DNA of 13,735 nucleotides, from assembly GCA_964495145.1 (NCBI GenBank), contig CAZBUP010000032.1:1-13735 (forward strand), in the 5' to 3' direction. The position numbers and the translations under genes were made by a program. Within the stretch, counting starts at the first letter, position 1, and every line of letters starts with the position of its first letter. This document shows positions 1 to 5,732 of this stretch, one piece after another. Source of the stretch: UBA6120 sp964495145 (GTDB taxonomy: Bacteria > Bacillota_I > Bacilli_A > RFN20 > CAG-826). A model generated the notes under the pieces. It ran no database searches. It worked only from the letters and a program-made list of their open reading frames with translations, and was not told the origin of the DNA.

Positions 1-59
1 TTGGCCTGGCAGGGGGCACCAGTAATTTTGAAGTTACCCCCGAAAATTGGAACAAGTAA
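1..59 (+). CDS. C-terminal end of an unidentified protein (partial)
   Basis: Reading from base 3, an open frame of 18 codons runs to a TAA stop at 57-59; the protein ends ...SNFEVTPENWNK. The 5' part lies outside the window, so no family can be assigned. Support comes from the terminator-like hairpin that begins within the last codons and ends just downstream. Eighteen open codons alone could occur by chance, so this is a modest call. Confidence 0.4.
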   Translation, partial: GLAGGTSNFEVTPENWNK

Positions 60-84
60 TGGTTACAATACGGGGGTTTTTGTT
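36..84 (+). terminator. Probable intrinsic terminator overlapping the end of the upstream gene
   Basis: ACCCCCG (36-42) pairs perfectly with CGGGGGT (71-77) and is followed by a T-rich run (77-84). The 28-nt interior can fold further: ATTG (46-49) with CAAT (66-69), then AAC (51-53) with GTT (62-64). The left arm lies inside the last codons of the upstream gene. The long interior makes it weaker than a textbook terminator. Confidence 0.5.
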
Positions 85-85
85 T

Positions 86-110
86 AGTTGTCCTAATATT
101 GTGGACAACT
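86..110. promoter_or_regulatory. Perfect dyad AGTTGTCC-N9-GGACAACT, candidate operator of the Fic gene
   Basis: An 8-bp perfect inverted repeat (86-93 and 103-110) is separated by 9 nt. The right arm overlaps the -35 element (102-107) of the only strong promoter candidate before the Fic gene, so a bound protein would block RNA polymerase. The 23-nt core GTTGTCY-N9-GGACAAC recurs at 301-323 inside the gene. The binding protein is unknown; the BRO-N domain of the downstream product is a reasonable candidate (inference). Confidence 0.55.
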
Positions 111-130
111 GAGTGTGATTATGTTATCAT
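102..130 (+). promoter_or_regulatory. Promoter of the Fic/ASCH cassette (extended -10)
   Basis: TGGACA at 102-107 (5 of 6 matches to TTGACA), a 17-nt spacer, then TATCAT at 125-130 preceded by TG at 122-123, the extended -10 position. Only 6 nt separate the -10 from the ATG at 137, so transcription is predicted to begin at or very near the A of the start codon, giving a leaderless message. No Shine-Dalgarno sequence is present before this ATG. Confidence 0.6.
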
Positions 131-143
131 ATTTATATGATAA
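124..143. promoter_or_regulatory. Second dyad TTATCATAT-TT-ATATGATAA over the -10 and start codon
   Basis: Nine-base perfect arms (124-132 and 135-143) flank a 2-nt centre. The dyad contains the whole -10 hexamer and the start codon of the Fic gene (137-139). If transcription starts at about 137 the RNA cannot form this hairpin, so it would act as DNA. It is AT-rich, so chance is harder to exclude than for the GTTGTCC dyad. Confidence 0.4.
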
Positions 144-991
144 AACACTCAATTAGATATTTTAATAACAAACAAATACGTGCAATTTGGAACAACGATG
201 AATCATCCTGGTGGTATTCCGCAGTTGATTTTATTGATGTTTTGGTTGAGCCAAATTCCGCTAGACGATACTGGAACAATGTAAAAGTGAGAAATCCGGA
301 GTTGTCTCCCTTTTGCGGACAACAGAAACTATATTCCGATGATGGGAAAAAATACCTTTCAGATGTTATTAATGAAAGTGGTGTTAGATTACTATTAACG
401 ATCATTCCATCAAAATATAAAAAACAAATCCGATATTGGATTCAAGGCATGCTAGATCCTATTGATCAACAAAGCAAAAAGAAAGCTTATGATTTTTATC
501 AAACTTCTTTGATTGAAAATGATGAAATTGGTAAAACAATTGCTTTGCAAAAAATACATGGTTATCTATTTGAAGGTTTATACCCTTTTGCGGGAAAAAT
601 CCGCACCAAAACTATATCAAAAGGCGGATTCGTTTTTGCTAATGGTGATTTCCTACCACAAATTTTAAAAGATATTGATGAGATGCCTGATTCAACATTT
701 GACAAAATAGTGGACAAATATGTCGAGATGAACATTGCTCATCCCTTTATGGAAGGGAATGGCAGAGCAACTAGAATATGGTTAGATTTATTATTCATTA
801 ATAGATTAGGCAAATGCGTGGATTGGTCACAAATTGATAAAAACGATTATTTAAACGCGATGAGAGAAAGCCCTGTAAGTTCCTTAAAAATTCATGATTT
901 GTTAAAATTAACACTAACTGATGAAATTGATAATCGGGAATTATTCCTCAAAGGAATTGACTATTCTTATTATTACGAAGAAGAGGAATAG
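137..991 (+). CDS. BRO-N/Fic fusion protein, probable protein AMP-transferase
   Basis: A 284-residue protein with two parts. Residues about 5-100 resemble a BRO-N/phage-antirepressor type domain (IRAIW, WWYSAVDFIDVL, RRYW, then a DDGKKYLSDV segment), a class linked to DNA binding. Residues about 118-280 are a Fic domain with an intact catalytic motif HPFMEGNGRATR (His202 to Arg213), the upstream YPFAGKIR segment (149-156) and a KGIDYSYYYE tail. Fic enzymes usually transfer AMP from ATP to a protein hydroxyl. TSLIEN (123-128) fits the (S/T)xxxE(G/N) inhibitory motif and precedes the core, so self-inhibition is possible. The start is the ATG at 137; it has no ribosome binding site and is probably leaderless. 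The ASCH gene follows after 1 nt. The gene is much richer in AT than the core operon, suggesting horizontal origin. The target and biological role cannot be read from sequence. Confidence 0.88.
   Translation: MIKHSIRYFNNKQIRAIWNNDESSWWYSAVDFIDVLVEPNSARRYWNNVKVRNPELSPFCGQQKLYSDDGKKYLSDVINESGVRLLLTIIPSKYKKQIRYWIQGMLDPIDQQSKKKAYDFYQTSLIENDEIGKTIALQKIHGYLFEGLYPFAGKIRTKTISKGGFVFANGDFLPQILKDIDEMPDSTFDKIVDKYVEMNIAHPFMEGNGRATRIWLDLLFINRLGKCVDWSQIDKNDYLNAMRESPVSSLKIHDLLKLTLTDEIDNRELFLKGIDYSYYYEEEE
301..323. repeat. Second copy of the 23-nt dyad inside the Fic coding region
   Basis: GTTGTCT at 301-307 and GGACAAC at 317-323 give the same arms and the same total length as the promoter-proximal dyad (87-109). 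The copies are 214 bp apart. The central 9 nt differ in five positions while the arms differ in one. No promoter accompanies this copy. It could be an auxiliary operator used for looping, or coincidence within coding sequence. Confidence 0.35.
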
Positions 992-992
992 T

Positions 993-1352
993 GTGAAACA
1001 TCAAATGAATTTGTACCCTGAACCATTCGCTATGATTAAAAGTGGAACAAAAACAATTGAGATGAGACTTAACAAAGAAAGCAGAAGGCTCATAAAAATT
1101 GGTGACGCTATCGCATTTACGAACAACAAAACGGGCGAAAAGATTGAATGTTCCGTTTTGGCAAAATATGAATATAAAGATTTTGAAGAACTATATAAAC
1201 AGCACAACAAGATGGCCATAGGCTATTTTGAAAACGAAGAAGCTAATCCGGAAGATATGCTTGTCTACTATAGCAAAGAAGACATTATCAAATATGGAGT
1301 GGTGGGAATTGAGATTAAAGTTTTATCAGATGTTTCAAAATTAGTCGACTAA
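993..1352 (+). CDS. ASCH-domain protein, partner gene of the Fic protein
   Basis: A 119-residue protein made up almost entirely of an ASCH (PUA-like, RNA-binding) fold. The signature GxKxxExR is present as GTKTIEMR at residues 18-25, preceded by LYPEPFAMIKS and followed by IKIGDAIAF, the usual ASCH strand order. The GTG at 993 is chosen as start because AGAGG at 982-986 lies 6 nt upstream; ATG 1005 is an alternative that begins exactly at MNLYPEPF. An upstream in-frame ATG at 921 would overlap the Fic gene by 71 nt and is unlikely. It lies 1 nt after the Fic stop, so the two are almost certainly cotranscribed. Known bacterial ASCH proteins include an acetylcytidine amidohydrolase (YqfB) and a ribonuclease; which activity applies here, if either, is unknown. 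Confidence 0.8.
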   Translation: MKHQMNLYPEPFAMIKSGTKTIEMRLNKESRRLIKIGDAIAFTNNKTGEKIECSVLAKYEYKDFEELYKQHNKMAIGYFENEEANPEDMLVYYSKEDIIKYGVVGIEIKVLSDVSKLVD

Positions 1353-1419
1353 AGTTAAAAGCTTCAATTGTATTAAACCTCAGCATTTCTTCCGGTTTGT
1401 TGCGATTTCTTATGGATAT

Positions 1420-1471
1420 TTGACATGGAAAGCCATTGGTTTTACAAAATATCAAGAGAATGTAATATAAT
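1420..1471 (+). promoter_or_regulatory. Promoter region of the uracil permease gene
   Basis: Two overlapping arrangements are visible. A perfect TTGACA (1420-1425) is 17 nt from TACAAA (1443-1448), which would give a leader of about 24 nt. A perfect TATAAT (1466-1471) lies 19 nt after TTTACA (1441-1446) and only 7 nt before the ATG at 1479, which would give a leaderless message. The sequence does not decide between them. No riboswitch or PyrR-type attenuator is seen in the short leader. Confidence 0.45.
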
Positions 1472-1478
1472 CAATTTC

Positions 1479-2873
1479 ATGAAAAGAACACATAAAACAC
1501 AATCAGCTAAACCAATTTTACGAACGTCGATCTTAAGCTTCCAGCACATGTTCGCCATGCTTGGCGCAACGGTGGTGGTCCCGATTTTGGCCAATCTCAG
1601 CATTCCCATTACTTTGATTACCGCCGGGTTGGGGACGGTCATTTTTTACTTTGTAACCAAGAAAAAGGTTCCAGTTTTCTTAGGGTCATCTTTTGCGTAC
1701 CTACCGGCTTTAATGGCCATCATCGGTCATGATAAACCGCTTGGTTCCACCGCCTGGCAGCAAGCCATGGGTGGCCTTGTTATCGCCATATTTTGTACCG
1801 GATTGGTCTATCTGCTTTTTTCCTTGATCATCCGCTTGATTGGTGTCGATAAAGTCCGAAAGATTTTTCCTCCCCGCGTGGTCGGGCCGGTCATCATCGT
1901 TTTGGGAATGCTATTGATCCCGAGCATTTTATGGAACAACATCGTCGCCAATTATGCTTTATCCGGATCGGGTTCCTTGGCATGGAAAGAATGGACCACG
2001 GCCTTGATTACCTTAGTCAGCATCATCTTGATCAGCGCCTTCTCCAAAAGCAAATCGTTTTTCAAAGCGGCGCCGATCCTGCTTGGCTTCATCATCGGGT
2101 ATGTCTATGCCTTAATCATCGGCCTCGTCGATTTCACCCCGATTCAAAATAGCGACGTAGTCGTCTTCCAATCGCTCGGCTCGTTGCTTGGGTTTTACAA
2201 GTACCTGCACTTTGATTGGTCGGCCATCGTCATGATGGTACCGCTGGCCTTCGTCACCTTGATGGAACACATCGGCGACATCAGCGCCAATTCGACCATT
2301 TGCCAAAAGGATTTCTTTCTCGATCCCGGTATCGACAAGACATTGGCCGGAGATGGTTTGGCCATCATGGCCGCTTCGACGCTTGGCGGGCCGCCGCAGA
2401 CGACCTATGGCGAGAATACCGCGGTGTTGGTCATCACGGAGAATTATGATCCCAAGAATATTTTCTATGCCGCTTTATTGGCGATATTCTTTGGCATTTT
2501 CTCATGGTTTGGAGCCGCTATCGCCACGATTCCGGGTGCCGTCATCGGCGGGGCTTCGATCATCCTCTTCGGCATGATCAGCGCGTCGGGTTTACGCATG
2601 TTGATTGAACACAAAGCCGACATCGGGCGGACCAAGGACCTTATCGTCGTTTCGGTCACCTTAGCCATCGGTTTGGGTCTTGGCGCCATGAGCGTGGCTG
2701 CCGACATCATCGGCGCAGTGACCAACTATACGGTTGACGCCAGCTTCCTCAAAGTGATGATTGGTTCCATCCAAGTATCGCCTCTCGCGATTGCCACGCT
2801 GGTGGCCATCATGCTGAATATCGTCATACCAGAACCGAAAGACAACCAAAAGAAAGTTGAGTCGGCATCGTAA
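1479..2873 (+). CDS. uraA: Uracil/xanthine permease family (NCS2) transporter, UraA-like
   Basis: A 464-residue polytopic membrane protein of the nucleobase:cation symporter-2 family that most resembles uracil permeases; it would import uracil with protons for pyrimidine salvage. The start FQHMFAMLGATVVVP and the segment GDGLAIMAASTLGGPPQTTYGEN are typical. The two substrate-binding glutamates of E. coli UraA (241 and 290) correspond to E263 in MEHIGD and E312 in TTYGEN, with the same spacing of 49 residues. The ATG at 1479 is chosen because it puts the first membrane segment at the normal distance; an in-frame ATG at 1425 would add 18 unrelated residues and lies on a -35-like TTGACA. It is monocistronic in appearance, and there are no pyrimidine genes beside it. 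Confidence 0.9.
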   Translation: MKRTHKTQSAKPILRTSILSFQHMFAMLGATVVVPILANLSIPITLITAGLGTVIFYFVTKKKVPVFLGSSFAYLPALMAIIGHDKPLGSTAWQQAMGGLVIAIFCTGLVYLLFSLIIRLIGVDKVRKIFPPRVVGPVIIVLGMLLIPSILWNNIVANYALSGSGSLAWKEWTTALITLVSIILISAFSKSKSFFKAAPILLGFIIGYVYALIIGLVDFTPIQNSDVVVFQSLGSLLGFYKYLHFDWSAIVMMVPLAFVTLMEHIGDISANSTICQKDFFLDPGIDKTLAGDGLAIMAASTLGGPPQTTYGENTAVLVITENYDPKNIFYAALLAIFFGIFSWFGAAIATIPGAVIGGASIILFGMISASGLRMLIEHKADIGRTKDLIVVSVTLAIGLGLGAMSVAADIIGAVTNYTVDASFLKVMIGSIQVSPLAIATLVAIMLNIVIPEPKDNQKKVESAS

Positions 2874-2965
2874 TTCCGATTGCTCAACCCTTACGCCACT
2901 ATTTCTAAAATATTGCCTTTCGGGTCATTGTATAAATGGAAATCTTACATTAATGTATATAATAT

Positions 2966-3418
2966 ATGAAGAAGAAATTTTGGTTTCCTTTTAGCGGACT
3001 GCTGATTCTTTTAACCACCGGTTGCAATTCGAGTTATCCGCATTGTTATCTCGATGATTCAAGACTTGTCATCAATGATGTCGAAGTCGTTTTGAATATT
3101 ACGACATTTGCTTATGGCCGACACTATGAATATTGTGATCCGGGCATCTTCCCAGATTTCTTCCAAGCGAAGTTCTACCTCAAGAATCAAACCGATGAAC
3201 TACGCACGTTCGTGTTTGACGATCCGGTCGTCGTCAGAGAATCCAACGACTGCATGTTCCAGTTAGATAGTCCGACTTCCCAATTCATTATCCCATTGAG
3301 TGCAGACGAATCGAGAACTGTCCCGATACAAACCAATCTTCCCACGCGCCACACGGAAGAACATTACTACATTCAGTTTTCTGGGGTCATCTTTTATTTG
3401 TACGACAATCCCGATTGA
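2966..3418 (+). CDS. Putative lipoprotein of unknown function
   Basis: A 150-residue protein. The N-terminus MKKK, a hydrophobic stretch (residues 8-17) and TTGC with Cys20 look like a lipoprotein signal; the -3 residue is Thr rather than the usual Leu, so the lipobox is imperfect. The mature part is about 130 residues, polar and strand-rich, with a repeated pattern of aromatic residues (KFYLKNQTDE, YYIQFSGVIFYLY), suggestive of a small beta-sandwich on the cell surface. I do not recognise a family. No Shine-Dalgarno sequence precedes the ATG; instead TATAAT (2958-2963) lies only 2 nt upstream, too close to serve as the -10 for this start. It stands alone between the permease and the convergent ars-type operon. 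Confidence 0.6.
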   Translation: MKKKFWFPFSGLLILLTTGCNSSYPHCYLDDSRLVINDVEVVLNITTFAYGRHYEYCDPGIFPDFFQAKFYLKNQTDELRTFVFDDPVVVRESNDCMFQLDSPTSQFIIPLSADESRTVPIQTNLPTRHTEEHYYIQFSGVIFYLYDNPD

Positions 3419-3581
3419 AACGAAGTGCTTAAATGTCGTTATTAAAAATTGCTCATTATATGACTTTCAAGAAAAATAATGAACAAAAATGGGGACATTT
3501 TCGAAAACAATATCAAAAGTAGATTTGCTTTTTTTATTAAGGGTGTATCGACACATCAAATGGCCGGTATCCGCGAGTCGG

Positions 3582-3818
3582 TTATTGCTTTTCAAGCAGA
3601 CGAATGATTTCGTCCACCGACAAAACGCGACCGGTCGAAGCGATTTTACCATTGATGATGACGCCGGGCGTCTGCAAGATACCGGCGTGAACGATTTGCA
3701 TGTAGTCGGTGATGTAAAGGACTTCGGCCTGAAGGTTCAACGCTTTGACGGCCGTCTCGACATTCGCTAACAAACGTTTACAATTAGAACATCCTGATCC
3801 GAGCACTTTGATTTCCAT
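3582..3818 (-). CDS. Small thioredoxin-like protein (redox-active disulfide protein 2 type)
   Basis: A 78-residue glutaredoxin/thioredoxin-fold mini-protein. It has the start MEIKVLGSGCSNC with the CxxC redox pair at Cys10 and Cys13, and the cis-proline segment TPGVIINGK. The length matches the family. AAGGAG lies about 7 nt upstream of the ATG, giving a firm start. It is the last gene of the arsR-permease operon, 20 nt after the permease stop. In this setting such proteins are thought to pass electrons to, or pick up metal/metalloid for, the membrane permease; that role is inference here. Confidence 0.85.
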   Translation of the reverse strand: MEIKVLGSGCSNCKRLLANVETAVKALNLQAEVLYITDYMQIVHAGILQTPGVIINGKIASTGRVLSVDEIIRLLEKQ

Positions 3819-3838
3819 ATGAAGACTCCTTTGTTTTT

Positions 3839-4864
3839 TTATGGTATTAATAAAAAGCCAAACGCATTGAACAAATAACCCATGACGACGATCCCGACTA
3901 CGACGATGGCCACGAAGGTCAAGAGCAATTTCATTTTGACGACGCGCTTAATCATCACGAGCGAAGGCAGCGACAAAGCGGTCACGGCCATCATAAAGGC
4001 CAATACGGTTCCGATGCCTACCCCTTTGGCCACCAAGGCTTCGGCGATCGGAAGCGCCCCGAAGATATCGGCGTATATCGGTACTCCGACCGCCGTGGCG
4101 ATGAGAACCGAAAACGGATTGTCGACCCCGAGCACGGCTTCGATGATCGTCTGGGGGATGAAACCGTGGATGATGGCGCCGACGGCCACGCCGATCAGAA
4201 CGAAAACCCACACCTTCTTGATGATTTGGCCGACTTGTTCGATGGCGTATCGATAACGGTCTTTGCCCGACATTTTGACCGGTTCGGCTTCAGTCGATGA
4301 CATCGTGGTGGCTTTTGCTTTGACGAATGCTTCGACGTAGCGCTCCATGTGGAAAACACTGATCAAAGAACCGCCAATGACGGCGATGATCAATCCGACG
4401 ATGACGTAGGCCAAGGCAATCTGCCATCCAAAGACGCTGGCCAGCAAGATAATTGAAGCCAAATCGACGAGCGGTGAGGAAATGAGAAACGAAAAGGTGA
4501 CGCCAATCGGCAATCCGGCTTGCGTGAACCCGATGAAGATCGGAATCGAAGAACATGAGCAGAACGGGGTGACTGTTCCCAGCAAGGCAGCGATGAGATT
4601 GGCCCAGATCCCCTTGACCCGACCGAGGATTTTCCGCGTCCGTTCCGGCGGGAAAAACGATTGGATGTACGAAGATATGAAAATCAAGACCGACAACAGG
4701 ATGAATATCTTGACGACGTCATAGAAAAAGAATACCAATGGCTCGAATGCCACCGATTGGGGATTGATGCCCAATACGGTCCCAAATAACCAGGAGAAAA
4801 GATCATGGAGCCATTGCATCTTGAGCAACTGGTCATTCATCCATTCCAAGACGACGACTCTCAT
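3839..4864 (-). CDS. YraQ/ArsP-type permease (DUF318 family)
   Basis: A 341-residue membrane protein with about eight hydrophobic segments. The diagnostic segment is TPFCSCSSIPIFIGF, with Cys102 and Cys104, followed by GLPIGVTFSFLISSPLVD. The family includes ArsP, which exports organoarsenicals, and SO_0444-type metal exporters; the substrate cannot be chosen from sequence. The ATG at 4864-4862 overlaps the arsR TGA as ATGA, the classic coupling arrangement, with AAGGA about 11 nt upstream. An in-frame ATG at 4876 would add four residues but has AAGG directly against it. The order arsR-permease-thioredoxin supports a metalloid export role under ArsR control. Confidence 0.85.
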   Translation of the reverse strand: MRVVVLEWMNDQLLKMQWLHDLFSWLFGTVLGINPQSVAFEPLVFFFYDVVKIFILLSVLIFISSYIQSFFPPERTRKILGRVKGIWANLIAALLGTVTPFCSCSSIPIFIGFTQAGLPIGVTFSFLISSPLVDLASIILLASVFGWQIALAYVIVGLIIAVIGGSLISVFHMERYVEAFVKAKATTMSSTEAEPVKMSGKDRYRYAIEQVGQIIKKVWVFVLIGVAVGAIIHGFIPQTIIEAVLGVDNPFSVLIATAVGVPIYADIFGALPIAEALVAKGVGIGTVLAFMMAVTALSLPSLVMIKRVVKMKLLLTFVAIVVVGIVVMGYLFNAFGFLLIP

Positions 4865-5148
4865 TTGCGAGGGCATCCTTGCCGATTGCGGAGCTGTGTC
4901 AGGTATTCGATGGTGCGATCAAGCGCATCCAAATTGACGTGGTGTTTCTTGCGGACCCCGTCTTTATAGGCGGTCGCCAAGCCGGAGGCGGTCAGCATAT
5001 TCATGTGATAGGATAAGGTCGGCTGACTGATCGGCAGTTTTTCGATCATGGTGCAACCACACGTTTCGCCGTTGATTAAGAACTCAAGGATCTTTAGACG
5101 ATGTGGGTCGCCTAGGGCTTTAAATATTTCATCGAAGTTAATCTTCAT
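4861..5148 (-). CDS. arsR: ArsR-family winged-helix repressor
   Basis: A 95-residue ArsR/SmtB regulator. It begins FKALGDPHRLKILEFL, followed by a recognition helix SQPTLSYHMNMLTASGL. The metal-sensing CxC pair at Cys30 and Cys32, in ETCGCTMIEKL, occupies the same helix position as the ELCVCDL arsenic site of classical ArsR; Cys92 near the C-terminus could be a third ligand. When metal-free the protein should bind the AT-rich repeats upstream and repress its own operon, releasing on As(III) or Sb(III) binding (family knowledge). GGAG lies 7 nt before the ATG. It is the first gene of the three-gene operon, and its stop overlaps the permease start. Confidence 0.9.
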   Translation of the reverse strand: MKINFDEIFKALGDPHRLKILEFLINGETCGCTMIEKLPISQPTLSYHMNMLTASGLATAYKDGVRKKHHVNLDALDRTIEYLTQLRNRQGCPRK

Positions 5149-5160
5149 AATGTATCTCCA

Positions 5161-5222
5161 TATATAGATAAATATAAATATAGATAAATGTCAATATATA
5201 ATCTATATAATCGAATCGATTC
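5161..5222. promoter_or_regulatory. arsR promoter and operator repeats
   Basis: On the minus strand TTGACA occupies 5194-5189, a perfect -35 for arsR; the -10 is less clear in the following AT-rich DNA. Around it lie ATATAGATAAAT twice in direct orientation (5162-5173 and 5178-5189) and the inverse ATCTATATA at 5201-5209, which pairs perfectly with TATATAGAT at 5161-5169. This fits a multi-site operator for ArsR. A separate perfect palindrome GAATCGATTC lies at 5213-5222, between arsR and the divergent tfoX-like gene. Confidence 0.5.
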
Positions 5223-5265
5223 AGGCATTGGGGATGAACTTATAAGCAAAACCAGATAAAATAAG

Positions 5266-5577
5266 ATGCATATGGCCACCGACCGAGCATTCATTGAATA
5301 CGCCGCTGAACAACTGAAAGGTTTGGGCTTTGTCAGTTTTCGCAAGATGTTTGGCGAATACATGATCTACATCGATGCGAAACCGATCTTTCTTGTATGC
5401 GACAACACCGTCTTCGTCAAGATGGTTCCAGAGTTACAATCAGTACTCCAAAACCATGAAACCGGCTATCCTTATCCCGGAGCCAAATTACACTTCGTGG
5501 TCGACATTGACGATGACGATTTGCTGAAAGAAATCGTCACGATCGCCATTCCATTAATTAACTTGAAGAAACGATGA
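5266..5577 (+). CDS. TfoX/Sxy N-terminal domain protein
   Basis: A 103-residue protein matching the TfoX N-terminal domain alone: AEQLKGLGFVSFRKMFGEYMIY near the start, then FLVCDNTVFVKM and GAKLHFVV. In gamma-proteobacteria TfoX (Sxy) is a two-domain competence activator; stand-alone N-domains are widespread in other bacteria and their role is not established, so no competence function is claimed. ATG 5266 gives MHMATDRAF; ATG 5272, two codons later, fits the family N-terminus equally well. There is no Shine-Dalgarno sequence. It is divergent from arsR, sharing a 117-nt intergenic region. Confidence 0.8.
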   Translation: MHMATDRAFIEYAAEQLKGLGFVSFRKMFGEYMIYIDAKPIFLVCDNTVFVKMVPELQSVLQNHETGYPYPGAKLHFVVDIDDDDLLKEIVTIAIPLINLKKR

Positions 5578-5609
5578 TTATCGCCTTGTCAGTAAATTTA
5601 CATTTTTTC

Positions 5610-5638
5610 TTGTAATTAGTTACATTTATTAGTAATAT
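5610..5638 (+). promoter_or_regulatory. Candidate promoter of the rimP-rbfA operon
   Basis: TTGTAA (5610-5615), a 17-nt spacer, then TAATAT (5633-5638); TATAAA at 5636-5641 is an alternative -10. A small dyad TGTAA-TTAG-TTACA (5611-5624) overlaps the -35, and TTACATTT occurs twice nearby (5599-5606 and 5621-5628 with one offset). Transcription from here would give a leader of about 85-90 nt carrying the hairpin at 5688-5711. Confidence 0.5.
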
Positions 5639-5687
5639 AAATAAGGTTTCATTATCGTAAGGTGATGGAACGTTATGCAACTCGTGC

Positions 5688-5711
5688 AAGAGTGGGTCGT
5701 GATCCACTCTT
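5688..5711 (+). promoter_or_regulatory. rimP leader hairpin
   Basis: AAGAGTGG (5688-5695) pairs perfectly with CCACTCTT (5704-5711); a G-U and a U-A pair extend the stem to 10 bp with a CGTG loop. It ends 9 nt before the AAGGGAG ribosome binding site of rimP. From memory, GAGTGGG...CCCACTC hairpins are common directly before rimP in Bacillota, so it is likely a conserved leader element. The T-rich run after it is interrupted by G and C, so it could at most be a leaky terminator. Confidence 0.65.
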
Positions 5712-5732
5712 TGTCTTTTGAAGGGAGTCATC

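Noticed and set aside
60..136. Small antitoxin gene before the Fic gene, as in class I Fic systems
   Set aside because: The 77 nt are filled by terminator, promoter and dyads, with no open frame of useful size and start.
1353..1478. Purine riboswitch or PyrR attenuator before the permease gene
   Set aside because: The possible leader is at most about 25 nt and shows no paired stems or terminator.
3515..3540. AAAAG-N8-CTTTT hairpin with a run of T as terminator of the lipoprotein gene
   Set aside because: Only five A-T-rich pairs, about 100 nt from the stop; too weak to call, although the T run is notable.
3418..3581. Plus-strand reading frame 3489-3770 running into the thioredoxin gene
   Set aside because: Most of it is antisense to the well-supported thioredoxin-like gene and has no recognisable domain.
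5592..5606. GTAAATTTAC followed by T run as terminator of the TfoX-like gene
   Set aside because: A centre-less 10-bp palindrome can form only about three pairs as RNA; better seen as a DNA site, if anything.
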